The position numbers were made by a program, and so were the translations under genes. Of a stretch of DNA of 64,000 bases, positions 26,618 to 34,902 are shown piece by piece. Position 1 is the first letter of the stretch, and every line of letters begins with the position of its first letter. Origin of the DNA: Neisseria sp. DTU_2020_1000833_1_SI_GRL_NUU_006 (GTDB lineage: Bacteria > Pseudomonadota > Gammaproteobacteria > Burkholderiales > Neisseriaceae); assembly GCA_032388755.1 (NCBI GenBank), contig CP135593.1, positions 1,488,001 through 1,552,000 on the forward strand, in the 5' to 3' direction. The notes under the pieces were generated by a model. It searched no databases. It was not told where the DNA came from and was given only the letters and a program-made list of their open reading frames with translations.

Positions 26618-26850
26618 CCTATCTGTCCTTGAACCTGAGATTTTCGGCATACCCGCTTGATGGCAAACCAGTCTGCTCACTGCTTGCGCGGTTGTCTGAA
26701 TGGTGGTTCAGACGGCCTTCTCCCCTTCGGTGGGTGCGATCGCACCGCTCTCCAGATGTTTTATTTCAATGTGCAGTCCCTGTTGCCTGAGCGATTTAAG
26801 GGCATCTGCGCCTTCGGCGGCTACATGTAACCTGATGTAGCTCTCTCCTG
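26618..26850 (-). promoter_or_regulatory. Tandem glycine riboswitch in the gcvT leader
   Basis: On the minus strand two aptamers are readable. Aptamer 1 (about 26848-26771) runs from GGAGAGAGC through GCCGCCGAAGGCGCA to CGCTCAGGCAACAGGGAC. Aptamer 2 (about 26753-26618) runs from GGAGAGCGG through CACCGAAGGGGAGAAGG to ATCTCAGGTTCAAGGACAG. These are the conserved GGAGAG / CCGAAGG / CTCAGG-AAGGAC boxes of the class. A linker of about 17 nt joins them. The variable stem of aptamer 2 contains an inverted pair of uptake sequences (26696-26718). The switch lies about 60 nt before gcvT. Confidence 0.92.
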
Positions 26851-26861
26851 CACATGGCGCG

Positions 26862-26890
26862 ATTATGGCTTGAAAAGGCAGTTTGGGCAA
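26862..26890 (-). promoter_or_regulatory. Predicted promoter of the gcvT riboswitch transcript
   Basis: Minus-strand -35 TTGCCC (26885-26890) and -10 CATAAT (26862-26867) with a 17-bp spacer. The start would fall near 26855, a few bases before the first aptamer. Confidence 0.55.
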
Positions 26891-27011
26891 GCCGTCCCTT
26901 TGAAATAAAACCGTTGTAAAAATCTCCAAAATTACAAATCATTTAACACAGATTATACCGACAAACCACCCGTCATTAGAGGATAATATGTTAAAAACAA
27001 CTTATTTAGGA

Positions 27012-27017
27012 TATAAT
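27012..27017 (+). promoter_or_regulatory. Possible -10 box of the Lrp/AsnC gene
   Basis: GGATATAATGCC contains a perfect TATAAT 53 bp before the ATG at 27070. A convincing -35 is not seen (TGTTAA at the right spacing). Confidence 0.45.
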
Positions 27018-27069
27018 GCCACCAACTTAACCAACTGACCCGGCAAAAGGGTTCGGAGAAAGAACGCAA

Positions 27070-27555
27070 ATGACCCAGCAGATTACTTTGGATAAAACCG
27101 ATTTGAAAATTTTACAGGTTTTACAGGAAAACGGACGTTTGACCAATGTTGAGCTGGCGGAACGCATCTCCCTCTCCCCCTCGCCCTGCTTACGCCGCCT
27201 CAAACAACTGGAAGACGCAGGCATCATCCGCCGCTATGCCGCCCTACTCTCTCCCGCAGCCGTCGATTTGGGCTTGCAGGCGTTTATCCGCGTTTCCATC
27301 AGCAAAGCAAAAGACGCACGCGAAGATTTCGCGCAATCGGTACAAGGATGGCCGGAAGTATTGAGCTGCTTCGCCCTTACCGGTGAAACCGACTACCTGC
27401 TCCACGCATTTTTCACCGATATGAATGCTTTTTCCCATTTCGTCTTGGATACACTCCTTTCCCACCACGGCGTACAGGACGCGCAATCAAGCTTCGTATT
27501 GAAAGAAATCAAAACCACTACCTCCCTGCCGCTTTCGCATTTGGTACGGGAATAG
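27070..27555 (+). CDS. Lrp/AsnC-family transcriptional regulator
   Basis: 161 residues. Winged HTH at about 10-65 (LDKTDLKILQVLQENGRLTNVELAERISLSPSPCLRRLKQLEDAGIIRRY) and a RAM ligand-binding domain (about 70-155, with FALTGETDYLLHAFFTDM). It is divergent from the gcvT riboswitch, like the meningococcal AsnC-type regulator that responds to Leu/Met as I recall. Amino-acid-responsive control of neighbouring genes is plausible but unproven. Confidence 0.94.
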   Translation: MTQQITLDKTDLKILQVLQENGRLTNVELAERISLSPSPCLRRLKQLEDAGIIRRYAALLSPAAVDLGLQAFIRVSISKAKDAREDFAQSVQGWPEVLSCFALTGETDYLLHAFFTDMNAFSHFVLDTLLSHHGVQDAQSSFVLKEIKTTTSLPLSHLVRE

Positions 27556-27570
27556 GCAGGCGCTTCAAAA

Positions 27571-27604
27571 AAGGTCGTCTGAAATCTTTTTCAGACGACC
27601 TTTC
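27571..27604. terminator. Uptake-sequence terminator between the Lrp gene and the helicase gene
   Basis: AAAGGTCGTCTGAAA and TTTTTCAGACGACCTTT with a loop of about five bases; it serves both convergent genes. Confidence 0.85.
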
Positions 27605-27625
27605 GGGTTTTATGGGGAACCGGCT

Positions 27626-29032
27626 TTATTTTGCGCCGTAATTGGGTTGCAGCAGGGCGCAGGGTTGGCGTTCCCTGCGGCTGCGGCGGCTGCGTCCGGC
27701 GATGGTGCCGCAGGCGGCGCCGGGATCGGTTTTGTCGGCTTTTTGGGATTTGTCGCCGCGCTCGTTACGTTCATTGCGTTCGCTGCGGTTGTTCCGTTCG
27801 GAGCGGTTTCTGTCGCTGCCGCGGCTGCGGGTTGGGGCGGCTTGGGTGTCTGCGGCGGCATCGCTGTCGGCGTCACTTCCCCACCAGTTCGGCTCGAAAC
27901 CTTCGATGCGTTCGACTGCCAAGTCGTTGCCGGTCAGCTCCTTGATGGCTTCAAACATTTTCTGCTCGGTTTTGTCCATCAGGGAAATGGCGACGCCGTC
28001 CGCGCCCGCCCTGCCGGTGCGTCCGATGCGGTGGACGTAGTCTTCGGGCTGGGTCGGCAGTTCGTAGTTGATGACGAAGGGCAGCTCGGCGATATCCAAA
28101 CCGCGTGCGGCGACGTCGGTGGCGACGAGGACGCGCAGGCTGCCTTCTTTGAAGGCGTTGAGGGTTTCGAGGCGGCTTTGCTGGGATTTGTCGCCGTGGA
28201 TGGATTGGGCGGCAAGGTTGCGGCGCACGAGGTCTCGGGTGACTTGATCGACGCTTTGTTTGGTTTTGCAGAACACGATGACTTGGTTCATCTGCAAATC
28301 GACAATCAGCCGCTCTAAAAGATTGCGTTTTTTGAGCGCGTCAACGGCGATGATGTGCTGCTCGACATTGGCGCTGGTGGTATTTTGCGCGGCGACTTCG
28401 ACGATTTCGGGCGCGTTCATAAAATCTTTGGCGAGCTTGCGGATGGGGGGCGCGAAGGTTGCGGAAAAGAGCAGGGTTTGGCGTGGCTTGGGCAGCATCT
28501 GCATGATTTTGCGGATGTCGTCGATGAAACCCATATCGAGCATACGGTCGGCTTCGTCGAGGACGACGATTTCGACTTTGTTTAAATTGATGTTTTTCTG
28601 TTTGACGTGGTCAAGCAGCCTGCCGACGGTGGCGACGACGATTTCGCAGCCGGCGCGCAGGTCGGCGGTTTGTTTGTCCATGCTGACGCCGCCGAAAAGG
28701 ACGGTATGCCGCAGCGGCAGGTTTTTGATGTAACCCTGCACGTTTTGGTCGATTTGGTCGGCAAGCTCGCGCGTCGGGGTCAATACGAGCATACGCACGG
28801 GGTGCATCGCGGGCGAGGTACTGGAAGTGGCGTAGCGTTTGAGGCGTTCCAGGCTGGGCAGCATAAAGGCGGCGGTTTTGCCTGTACCGGTTTGGGCGGC
28901 GGCGAGCAAGTCGTGGCCGGCGAGTGCTTTGGGAATCGCGGCGGCTTGGATGGGCGTCGGGTTTTCGTAACCTTGTTCGGTCAGCGCGGAAACGATTTCG
29001 CTGCCAAGCCCGAGTGAGGCGAATGGATTCAT
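27626..29032 (-). CDS. rhlE: DEAD-box ATP-dependent RNA helicase, RhlE type
   Basis: 468 residues. Motifs in order: Q-motif YENPTPIQ, I AQTGTGKT, Ia PTRELA, II LDEADRMLDMGF (DEAD), III SAT, then ATDVAARGLDI and HRIGRTGRAG in the second RecA domain. A basic, low-complexity tail (about 385-468, Arg/Asn/Glu repeats such as RSERNNRSERNERNERG) is the RNA-binding extension. RhlE is suggested by the short N-terminus and tail; DeaD/CsdA is excluded by the missing RNA-binding domain. It remodels RNA in ribosome assembly or decay; the precise role is not visible. Confidence 0.93.
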   Translation of the reverse strand: MNPFASLGLGSEIVSALTEQGYENPTPIQAAAIPKALAGHDLLAAAQTGTGKTAAFMLPSLERLKRYATSSTSPAMHPVRMLVLTPTRELADQIDQNVQGYIKNLPLRHTVLFGGVSMDKQTADLRAGCEIVVATVGRLLDHVKQKNINLNKVEIVVLDEADRMLDMGFIDDIRKIMQMLPKPRQTLLFSATFAPPIRKLAKDFMNAPEIVEVAAQNTTSANVEQHIIAVDALKKRNLLERLIVDLQMNQVIVFCKTKQSVDQVTRDLVRRNLAAQSIHGDKSQQSRLETLNAFKEGSLRVLVATDVAARGLDIAELPFVINYELPTQPEDYVHRIGRTGRAGADGVAISLMDKTEQKMFEAIKELTGNDLAVERIEGFEPNWWGSDADSDAAADTQAAPTRSRGSDRNRSERNNRSERNERNERGDKSQKADKTDPGAACGTIAGRSRRSRRERQPCALLQPNYGAK

Positions 29033-29490
29033 GGCGGTATCTTTCTGTCCGGACGGGATGCGGAATGCCGCATGGGGTCGTCTGAAACGGGAGGATGTTT
29101 TGATTGTGTGTTTGATAGGATGCCGCCGGCAAAGTGTGCGGCCGGTTTACGGCAAACCGCAGAAGGGGGATGTGGTCTCTGCGGTATGGAAAGGTAAGCG
29201 GGATTATGCCATAAAACCCTTGCGCCGCCCAACGGCAGGCGGTCGGGACGTTGGGATTGGGCGGTGTCGCCGGGATGGAAAGGAAATTTTTTACATTGCC
29301 GTACCGCCGGCGTTTATGTCCCTTAAATTTTTGAAACCGCTTATCATTTCCTGACGGCATTTACTGTCATAGTTCAAACTTATCAAAAACTTTCATATGT
29401 AAATGAAACTAAATCGTACTGATGGGACTCTGTTTTGGGACAGACGCAAATTTGCGCTGTAAACCATCAATCACAATAGGAATATACGAC
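29033..29490. other. Gene-free divergent region between rhlE and the small lipoprotein gene
   Basis: 458 bp. A single uptake sequence at 29075-29088 lies in the rhlE leader. Reading frames on both strands here lack coding character. The AT-rich last 150 bp probably hold the lipoprotein promoter. Confidence 0.55.
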
Positions 29491-29733
29491 ATGAAAACTT
29501 TATTGATCGCCGTTGCCGCTGCAAGCCTGATGCTGGGTGCCTGCTCCAGCAGCAAAACTACTGAAGAAGCTAAAACCCCTAGCGTAAGCGTTGAAGAGGC
29601 AATCGCTCAATGTCAACAAGCTTCCGGTGCAAACCAAGACCGCGCCGTGTTCGATGCATGTATGAAGGACAAAGGCTACCAACGCAGCGCCGCTGAGGGC
29701 GCAGCCGCTGCTTCTGCACCTGCCGCACAATAA
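29491..29733 (+). CDS. Small putative lipoprotein
   Basis: 80 residues from ATG 29491 (MKTLLIAVAAASLMLGACSSS...). Lipobox LGAC with lipidated Cys at 18, preceded by a short basic/hydrophobic signal. The mature part is about 60 residues, acidic then Ala-rich (GAAAASAPAAQ), with a CQQASGANQDRAVFDACMKDKGY segment whose two Cys could form a disulfide. Envelope location is likely; no family function recognised. Confidence 0.85.
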   Translation: MKTLLIAVAAASLMLGACSSSKTTEEAKTPSVSVEEAIAQCQQASGANQDRAVFDACMKDKGYQRSAAEGAAAASAPAAQ

Positions 29734-29847
29734 GCACAGCCGGGAATTATTGCTGTATCACCCGATCTGTTCGGGGTCATACATCAACAATTTCCGCCAT
29801 GCTTGCTCCGCCTGATTCCATTCACTCCCAGAAGGTAGGGCGGGCGC

Positions 29848-29894
29848 AAACGGAAAGGTCGTCTGAAAACTGTTTTCAGACGACCTTTCCGTTT
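29848..29894. terminator. Long perfect uptake-sequence terminator
   Basis: Arms AAACGGAAAGGTCGTCTGAA (29848 onward) and its exact inverse ending at 29894, so the stem is about 22 bp with a two-base loop. It separates the lipoprotein gene from the convergent grxB. Confidence 0.9.
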
Positions 29895-29917
29895 GTTTTA
29901 TCCGACGGATTCGGTTA

Positions 29918-30559
29918 TTACAAGGCGCGGTCGAAATACAGCGGCACACCCGATGCTTCGCTCATGCGCAGCAGGTAGTCCATAACCTTCTGCGGCCACT
30001 CGACACCGCGCACGACGGTCAGGTTGCGCAATATCGGGAACACCAATATGTCTTCCATGCCGATTTCGCCGTTCAAACCTGCGCCGTTTTCGGTCATCAG
30101 CGTTTCCAGTTCTGCCAAATCCTCGTGCAGCCGCTCCACATACTGACCGGTTTTGTCCAAATTGGTGGCAAAGCTGCCGATGCTTTTCTCTTTTTTGTCC
30201 GTGAAATATTTCACCGCTTCCGGCGTTTCAAATTCGGGCAGTCCGAGTTTGATCACGCGCGGCTGGACGAGTTTCAGGTTGTATTCGCCCACTTTGTCCA
30301 ACCATGCCTGGATTTCGGGGCGGGTTTCATCTTTCAGACGACCCTCGCGGTCGAGATAGCGGACAACGTCCAAACTCTCGCCCATAAACGAACCGTCTTC
30401 TTTTTGCAGGATGGGCACTTGTTTCGCGCCGATCATGCCGATCGGCGTTGCCTCGTCGTCGTTTGCCAGCACGACTTCTTCAACGTCCGCGCCAAACAGT
30501 CCCGCCGCCATCCGCGCACGCACGCAAAACGGGCAATGGTCGTAAATATACAGCTTCAT
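29918..30559 (-). CDS. grxB: Glutaredoxin 2
   Basis: 213 residues from ATG 30557-30559 (MKLYIYDHCPFCVRARM). GST-like glutaredoxin with the CPFC active site at 9-12, cis-Pro region QVPILQ, and a helical C-terminal domain. A longer in-frame start would put 26 unrelated residues in front. An uptake sequence inside is translated as GRLKDET. It reduces glutathione mixed disulfides in the cytoplasm. A Correia element lies 79 bp upstream. Confidence 0.95.
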   Translation of the reverse strand: MKLYIYDHCPFCVRARMAAGLFGADVEEVVLANDDEATPIGMIGAKQVPILQKEDGSFMGESLDVVRYLDREGRLKDETRPEIQAWLDKVGEYNLKLVQPRVIKLGLPEFETPEAVKYFTDKKEKSIGSFATNLDKTGQYVERLHEDLAELETLMTENGAGLNGEIGMEDILVFPILRNLTVVRGVEWPQKVMDYLLRMSEASGVPLYFDRAL

Positions 30560-30872
30560 CGGATACTCCTTTTCAAGTTCATCAAACGGACGAACCATAT
30601 CATTTAAGGTCGTCTGAAACAACCCGCTTACAGACAATATAGTGGATTAACTTTAAATCAGGACAAGGCGACGAAGCCGCAGACAGTACAGATAGTACGG
30701 AACCGATTCACTTGGTGCTTCAGCACCTTAGAGAATCGTTCTCTTTGAGCTGAGGCGAGGCAACGCCGTACCGGTTTAAAGTTAATCCACTCTATCCCGC
30801 AAAACAGCCCGCAAATCCCTTTGGCAACCTGTTACAATAAACCTGTTTTTATCGAAACGAAAAGACACCATC
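30560..30872. other. Divergent grxB/relA intergenic region
   Basis: 313 bp filled mainly by the Correia element and one uptake sequence at 30606-30619; the last 75 bp are the relA leader. Confidence 0.7.
30638..30795. mobile_element. Correia element (full-length form with IHF-site segment)
   Basis: TATAGTGGATTAACTTTAAA at the left end; the right end is GTTAATCCACTCTAT, with an extra base in the TIR. It contains the segment CACTTGGTGCTTCAGCACC between the two halves, present only in the long form. It sits between grxB and relA, reading out toward both. Confidence 0.92.
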
Positions 30873-33086
30873 ATGACCGCCACCAGCCCGATTCAAGACA
30901 CGCAAAGCGCGACTCCGCAAGAATTGCGCGAATGGTTCGACAGTTACTGCGCCGCGCTGCCGGACAACGATAAAAACCTCATCGGCGCCGCATGGTCGTT
31001 GGCAAAGGAACACTATCCCGCCGATGCCGCCACGCCGTATGGCGAACCGCTGCTCGACCATTTGCTCGGCGCGGCGCAGATGGTCAACGAACTCGACCTG
31101 CTCTCCGATGCCGTCGCCGCCACCCTGCTTGCCGACATCGGACGCTACGTTCCCGATTGGAACCTCTTGGTTTCCGAACGCTGCAACAGCACCGTCGCCG
31201 AGCTGGTCAAAGGTGTGGACGAAGTGCAGAAACTCACCCACTTCGCCCGGGTGGACAGCCTCGCCACTTCCGAAGAGCGCGCCCAGCAAGCCGAAACCAT
31301 GCGTAAAATGCTGCTGGCGATGGTTACCGACATCCGCGTCGTGTTGATCAAGCTCGCCATGCGCACCCGCACCATGCAGTTCCTCAGCAATATCCCCGAC
31401 AGCCCCGAAAAACGCGCCGTCGCCAAAGAAACCCTCGACATCTTCGCCCCGCTCGCCAACCGTCTAGGCGTGTGGCAGCTCAAATGGCAGCTCGAAGACC
31501 TCGGCTTCCGCCATCAAGAACCTGAAAAATACCGCGAAATCGCGCTGCTTTTGGACGAAAAACGCACCGAACGCCTCGAATACATCGAAAACTTCCTCAA
31601 CATCCTGCGCGCGGAGCTTAAAAAATACAACGTCCATTTTGAAGTCGCCGGCCGCCCGAAACACATCTACTCCATTTACAAAAAAATGGTGAAGAAAAAA
31701 CTCAGCTTCGACGGCCTCTTTGACATCCGCGCCGTGCGGATTCTGGTCGATACCGTTCCCGAGTGTTACACCACGCTGGGTATCGTCCACAGCCTCTGGC
31801 AGCCCATCCCGGGCGAGTTCGACGACTACATCGCCAACCCCAAAGGCAACGGCTATAAAAGTTTGCACACCGTCATCGTCGGCCCGGAAGACAAAGGCGT
31901 GGAAGTGCAAATCCGCACCTTCGATATGCACCAATTCAACGAATTCGGTGTCGCCGCCCACTGGCGTTACAAAGAGGGCGGCAAGGGCGATTCCGCCTAC
32001 GAACAAAAAATCGCTTGGTTGCGCCAACTCTTGGACTGGCGCGAAAACATGGCGGAAAGCGGCAAGGAAGACCTCGCCGCCGCCTTCAAAACCGAGCTTT
32101 TCAACGACACGATTTACGTCCTGACCCCGCACGGCAAAGTCCTCTCCCTGCCCACCGGCGCGACCCCCATCGACTTCGCCTACGCCTTACACAGCAGCAT
32201 CGGCGACCGTTGCCGCGGCGCGAAAGTCGAAGGGCAAATCGTGCCGCTGTCCACCCCGCTCGAAAACGGACAGCGCGTCGAAATCATTACCGCCAAAGAA
32301 GGGCATCCTTCCGTCAACTGGCTGTATGAAGGCTGGGTCAAATCCAGCAAGGCAATCGGCAAAATCCGCGCCTACATCCGCCAGCAAAACGCCGACACCG
32401 TGCGCGAAGAAGGCCGCGTCCAACTCGACAAACAGCTTGCCAAACTCACGCCCAAGCCCAACCTGCAAGAGCTTGCCGAAAACCTCGGCTACAAAAAACT
32501 CGACGACCTCTACACCGCCGTCGGACAGGGCGAAATTTCCAACCGCGCCATCCAGAAAGCCTGCGGCACGCTGAATGAACCGCCGCCCGTACCGGTTAGC
32601 GAAACCACCATCGTCAAACAGTCCAAAATCAAAAAAGGCGGCAAAACAGGTGTGCTCATCGACGGTGAAGACGGGTTGATGACCACGCTTGCCAAATGCT
32701 GCAAACCCGCGCCGCCCGACGATATTGTCGGCTTCGTTACCCGCGAACGCGGCATTTCGGTACACCGCAAAACCTGCCCCTCTTTCCAACACCTTGCCGA
32801 ACAAGCACCCGAAAAAGTATTGGACGCAAGCTGGGCGGCATTGCAGGAAGGGCAAGTGTTCGCCGTCGATGTCGAAATCCGCGCCCAAGACCGCTCAGGA
32901 CTTTTGCGCGACGTATCCGACGCGCTCGCCCGCCACAAACTCAACGTTACCGCCGTGCAAACCCAGTCCCGCGACTTGGAAGCCAGCATGAGGTTCACGC
33001 TCGAAGTCAAACAGGTCAACGACCTCCCGCGCGTCCTCGCCAGCCTCGGCGACGTCAAAGGCGTGTTGAGCGTTACGCGCTTGTAA
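30873..33086 (+). CDS. relA: (p)ppGpp synthetase, RelA type
   Basis: 737 residues, full length. The N-terminal pseudo-hydrolase domain (about 1-190) lacks the HDxxED motif (ATLLADIGRYVP in its place), so it should be synthetase-only like RelA, not SpoT. The synthetase domain has DGLFDIRAVRILVD, GEFDDYIANPKGNGYKSLHT and VEVQIRT; next TGS (about 405-470, VLTPHGKVLSLPTGATPIDFAYALHS) and a C-terminal ACT domain (about 660-737). It links amino-acid starvation to ppGpp. A full-length Correia element lies 77 bp upstream. Confidence 0.97.
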   Translation: MTATSPIQDTQSATPQELREWFDSYCAALPDNDKNLIGAAWSLAKEHYPADAATPYGEPLLDHLLGAAQMVNELDLLSDAVAATLLADIGRYVPDWNLLVSERCNSTVAELVKGVDEVQKLTHFARVDSLATSEERAQQAETMRKMLLAMVTDIRVVLIKLAMRTRTMQFLSNIPDSPEKRAVAKETLDIFAPLANRLGVWQLKWQLEDLGFRHQEPEKYREIALLLDEKRTERLEYIENFLNILRAELKKYNVHFEVAGRPKHIYSIYKKMVKKKLSFDGLFDIRAVRILVDTVPECYTTLGIVHSLWQPIPGEFDDYIANPKGNGYKSLHTVIVGPEDKGVEVQIRTFDMHQFNEFGVAAHWRYKEGGKGDSAYEQKIAWLRQLLDWRENMAESGKEDLAAAFKTELFNDTIYVLTPHGKVLSLPTGATPIDFAYALHSSIGDRCRGAKVEGQIVPLSTPLENGQRVEIITAKEGHPSVNWLYEGWVKSSKAIGKIRAYIRQQNADTVREEGRVQLDKQLAKLTPKPNLQELAENLGYKKLDDLYTAVGQGEISNRAIQKACGTLNEPPPVPVSETTIVKQSKIKKGGKTGVLIDGEDGLMTTLAKCCKPAPPDDIVGFVTRERGISVHRKTCPSFQHLAEQAPEKVLDASWAALQEGQVFAVDVEIRAQDRSGLLRDVSDALARHKLNVTAVQTQSRDLEASMRFTLEVKQVNDLPRVLASLGDVKGVLSVTRL

Positions 33087-33094
33087 GTTGGAAT

Positions 33095-33142
33095 AAAAGG
33101 TCGTCTGAAAAACAGGTTTCGGGTTTTTCAGACGACCTTTTT
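33095..33142 (+). terminator. Uptake-sequence terminator after relA
   Basis: AAAAGGTCGTCTGAAAAAC and GGTTTTTCAGACGACCTTTTT with a loop of about eight bases. Confidence 0.8.
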
Positions 33143-33235
33143 ATGAGAATACTTGCGAAGATTTAGAGGTTTGGCCATTCGTTGAGTCAACTGCCATCAT
33201 ACCTGTCGGTGCGTGAATGACGGCGCAAGTTTTTT

Positions 33236-33342
33236 TATAGTGGATTAACTTTAAACCAGTACGGTGTTGCCTCGCCTTGCCGTACTATCTGTACTGTCTG
33301 CGGCTTCGTCGCCTTGTCCTGATTTAAATTTAATCCACTATA
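33236..33342. mobile_element. Correia element (107-bp form)
   Basis: TATAGTGGATTAACTTTAAA to AAATTTAATCCACTATA, between the convergent relA and adhP genes. The internal GTACGG(C/T)GTTGCC block has a T in this copy. Confidence 0.95.
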
Positions 33343-33360
33343 TTTTCATGCCGATAAATT

Positions 33361-33405
33361 AAAGGTCGTCTGAAACCCCAAAGCAAGGTTTCAGACGACC
33401 TTTTT
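33361..33405 (-). terminator. Uptake-sequence terminator after adhP
   Basis: AAAGGTCGTCTGAAACC and GGTTTCAGACGACCTTTTT, about 20 bp beyond the adhP stop. Confidence 0.8.
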
Positions 33406-33425
33406 AGTTAACTGCCTACATCAAA

Positions 33426-34469
33426 TTAATGATGACCGCAGCCGCATTCTTTTTTCATGTCGATAACCATGCGGCCGGTGATTTTGCCTTCGCGCATTTC
33501 TTGGAAAATCGCCGGAGCTTCGTCCAAAGCACGCAGTTGGACTTTCGGTACCACCAAGCCTTCTGCGCCGAATTGGAAGGCTTCTTCCAAGTCTTTGCGC
33601 GTACCGACCAGCGAGCCGACCACTTCGATGCCGTCCAAGACCAGACGCGGGATGGACAAGTCCATAGATTCGGGCGGCAGGCCGATGGCGACGACGCGGC
33701 CGCCTGCACGGACGCAGTCCACGGCGGAGTTGAACGCGGCGGCGGATACGGCGGTGACAACGGCTGCGTGTGCGCCACCGGTTTTTTCTTGAATCACTTT
33801 GGCTGCGTCTTCTTTGGCGGCGTTGATGACTAAATCTGCGCCGCTTTCTTTAGCGAATGCCAGTTTTTCATCGTTGATGTCGATGGCGACAACGTGTGCG
33901 CCGAATACTTTTTTCGCGTATTGGACACCCAAGTTGCCCAAACCGCCCGCGCCGTAAACGGCAATCCATTGTCCCGGACGCACGCCGGAAACTTTCACGC
34001 CTTTGTAAGTGGTTACGCCGGCGCAGGTAATGCTGGAGGCTTGTGCGGGGTCGAGGCCGTCGGGTACTTTGACGGCGTAGTCCGCATCGACGATACAGTG
34101 GGTCGCCATACCGCCGTCGGCGGTGTAACCTGCGTTCAATACGGAACGGCACAAGGTTTCGCGGCCGGTATTACAGTATTCGCACGAACCGCAGCTTTGG
34201 AACAACCATGCGATGCTGACGCGGTCGCCGACTTTCAGGGCGTTCGCGCCCGGAGCGACTTCTTTGACGATGCCGATGCCTTCGTGTCCCAACACGCGGC
34301 CCGGTTTTTCGCCGTAGTCGCCTGCCGCAACGTGCAAGTCGGTATGGCACACGCCGCAATATTCGACTTCAACTAACGCCTCGCCGTATTCCAACGGGCG
34401 CAGTTCGCGTTCTACAACTTCTACATCGCCTGCTACATTTTGATTCACAACAACTGCTTGCATCTTCAT
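33426..34469 (-). CDS. adhP: Alcohol dehydrogenase AdhP (propanol-preferring type)
   Basis: 347 residues, zinc MDR family, Class AdhP. Catalytic zinc ligands lie in EYCGVCHTDLH and LGHEG; structural Cys in SCGSCEYCNTGRETLC; NAD-binding GAGGLGNLGVQ with Asp in AIDIND. The C-terminus carries an unusual CGCGHH, a small metal-binding-looking tail not part of the family core. The start could be M1 or M3. A Zur-box-like palindrome is 131 bp upstream, identical to the one before the other alcohol dehydrogenase. Ethanol/acetaldehyde interconversion is the likely role, next to a divergent aldehyde dehydrogenase. Confidence 0.95.
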   Translation of the reverse strand: MKMQAVVVNQNVAGDVEVVERELRPLEYGEALVEVEYCGVCHTDLHVAAGDYGEKPGRVLGHEGIGIVKEVAPGANALKVGDRVSIAWLFQSCGSCEYCNTGRETLCRSVLNAGYTADGGMATHCIVDADYAVKVPDGLDPAQASSITCAGVTTYKGVKVSGVRPGQWIAVYGAGGLGNLGVQYAKKVFGAHVVAIDINDEKLAFAKESGADLVINAAKEDAAKVIQEKTGGAHAAVVTAVSAAAFNSAVDCVRAGGRVVAIGLPPESMDLSIPRLVLDGIEVVGSLVGTRKDLEEAFQFGAEGLVVPKVQLRALDEAPAIFQEMREGKITGRMVIDMKKECGCGHH

Positions 34470-34902
34470 GGTGTTCTCCTTGGCATTCGTAAGAAATCCG
34501 TAAACGGTCGGGCGGTATAACGCCTTTCCTGCAAACGAGAATACCCTCCTTCATTTCGTCGTGTCAACACCCTATCTTTTTGAAAAATAGGAAATAAAAT
34601 GTTATACCATAACATTTTATCTGCGTAAAAATATACCTGTTAAAGCGCTGAAAAATTCTTACACATATCATGTAAAAAAGGTCGTCTGAAAACTTTAAAT
34701 ATATTGACAAACTCGCTTCATTTCCATACGGGGTCAAGCCTTATCGGCTTCAATTTCCTATTTTAGAAAATTACATATTTGGAATTTCGAGAACGTTATC
34801 ATTTTTAGTGCTTGAACTGAAAGAGAAAAAATACTATCCTGTTTTCAGACGACGTTTGAGGAACGTCCAAAACCTAAGAAAGACAACCAAGGAGACAGCA
34901 TC
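34470..34902. other. Divergent adhP / aldehyde dehydrogenase control region
   Basis: 433 bp, AT-rich. It contains a second inverted repeat CCTATCTTTTT...AAAAATAGG (34570-34590), the Zur-box-like palindrome (34600-34614), a single uptake sequence (34679-34691) and a divergent TTTTCAGACGACGTTT at 34841-34856. CCTATTTT repeats at 34766 may belong to the aldehyde dehydrogenase promoter. Confidence 0.6.
34600..34614. promoter_or_regulatory. Zur-box-like palindrome upstream of adhP
   Basis: TGTTAT-ACC-ATAACA, identical in all 15 bases to the site at 15036-15050. Confidence 0.7.

Larger units (their letters stand above)
33087..33425. other. Convergent relA/adhP intergenic region
   Basis: 339 bp holding two uptake-sequence terminators and a 107-bp Correia element; no gene. 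Confidence 0.8.

Noticed and set aside
26708..26929. Small minus-strand frame of 73 residues in the gcvT leader
   Set aside because: It overlaps the glycine riboswitch aptamers, whose conserved boxes explain the sequence better.
27647..28318. Plus-strand frame opposite rhlE
   Set aside because: The helicase is complete and the frame has no recognisable domain.
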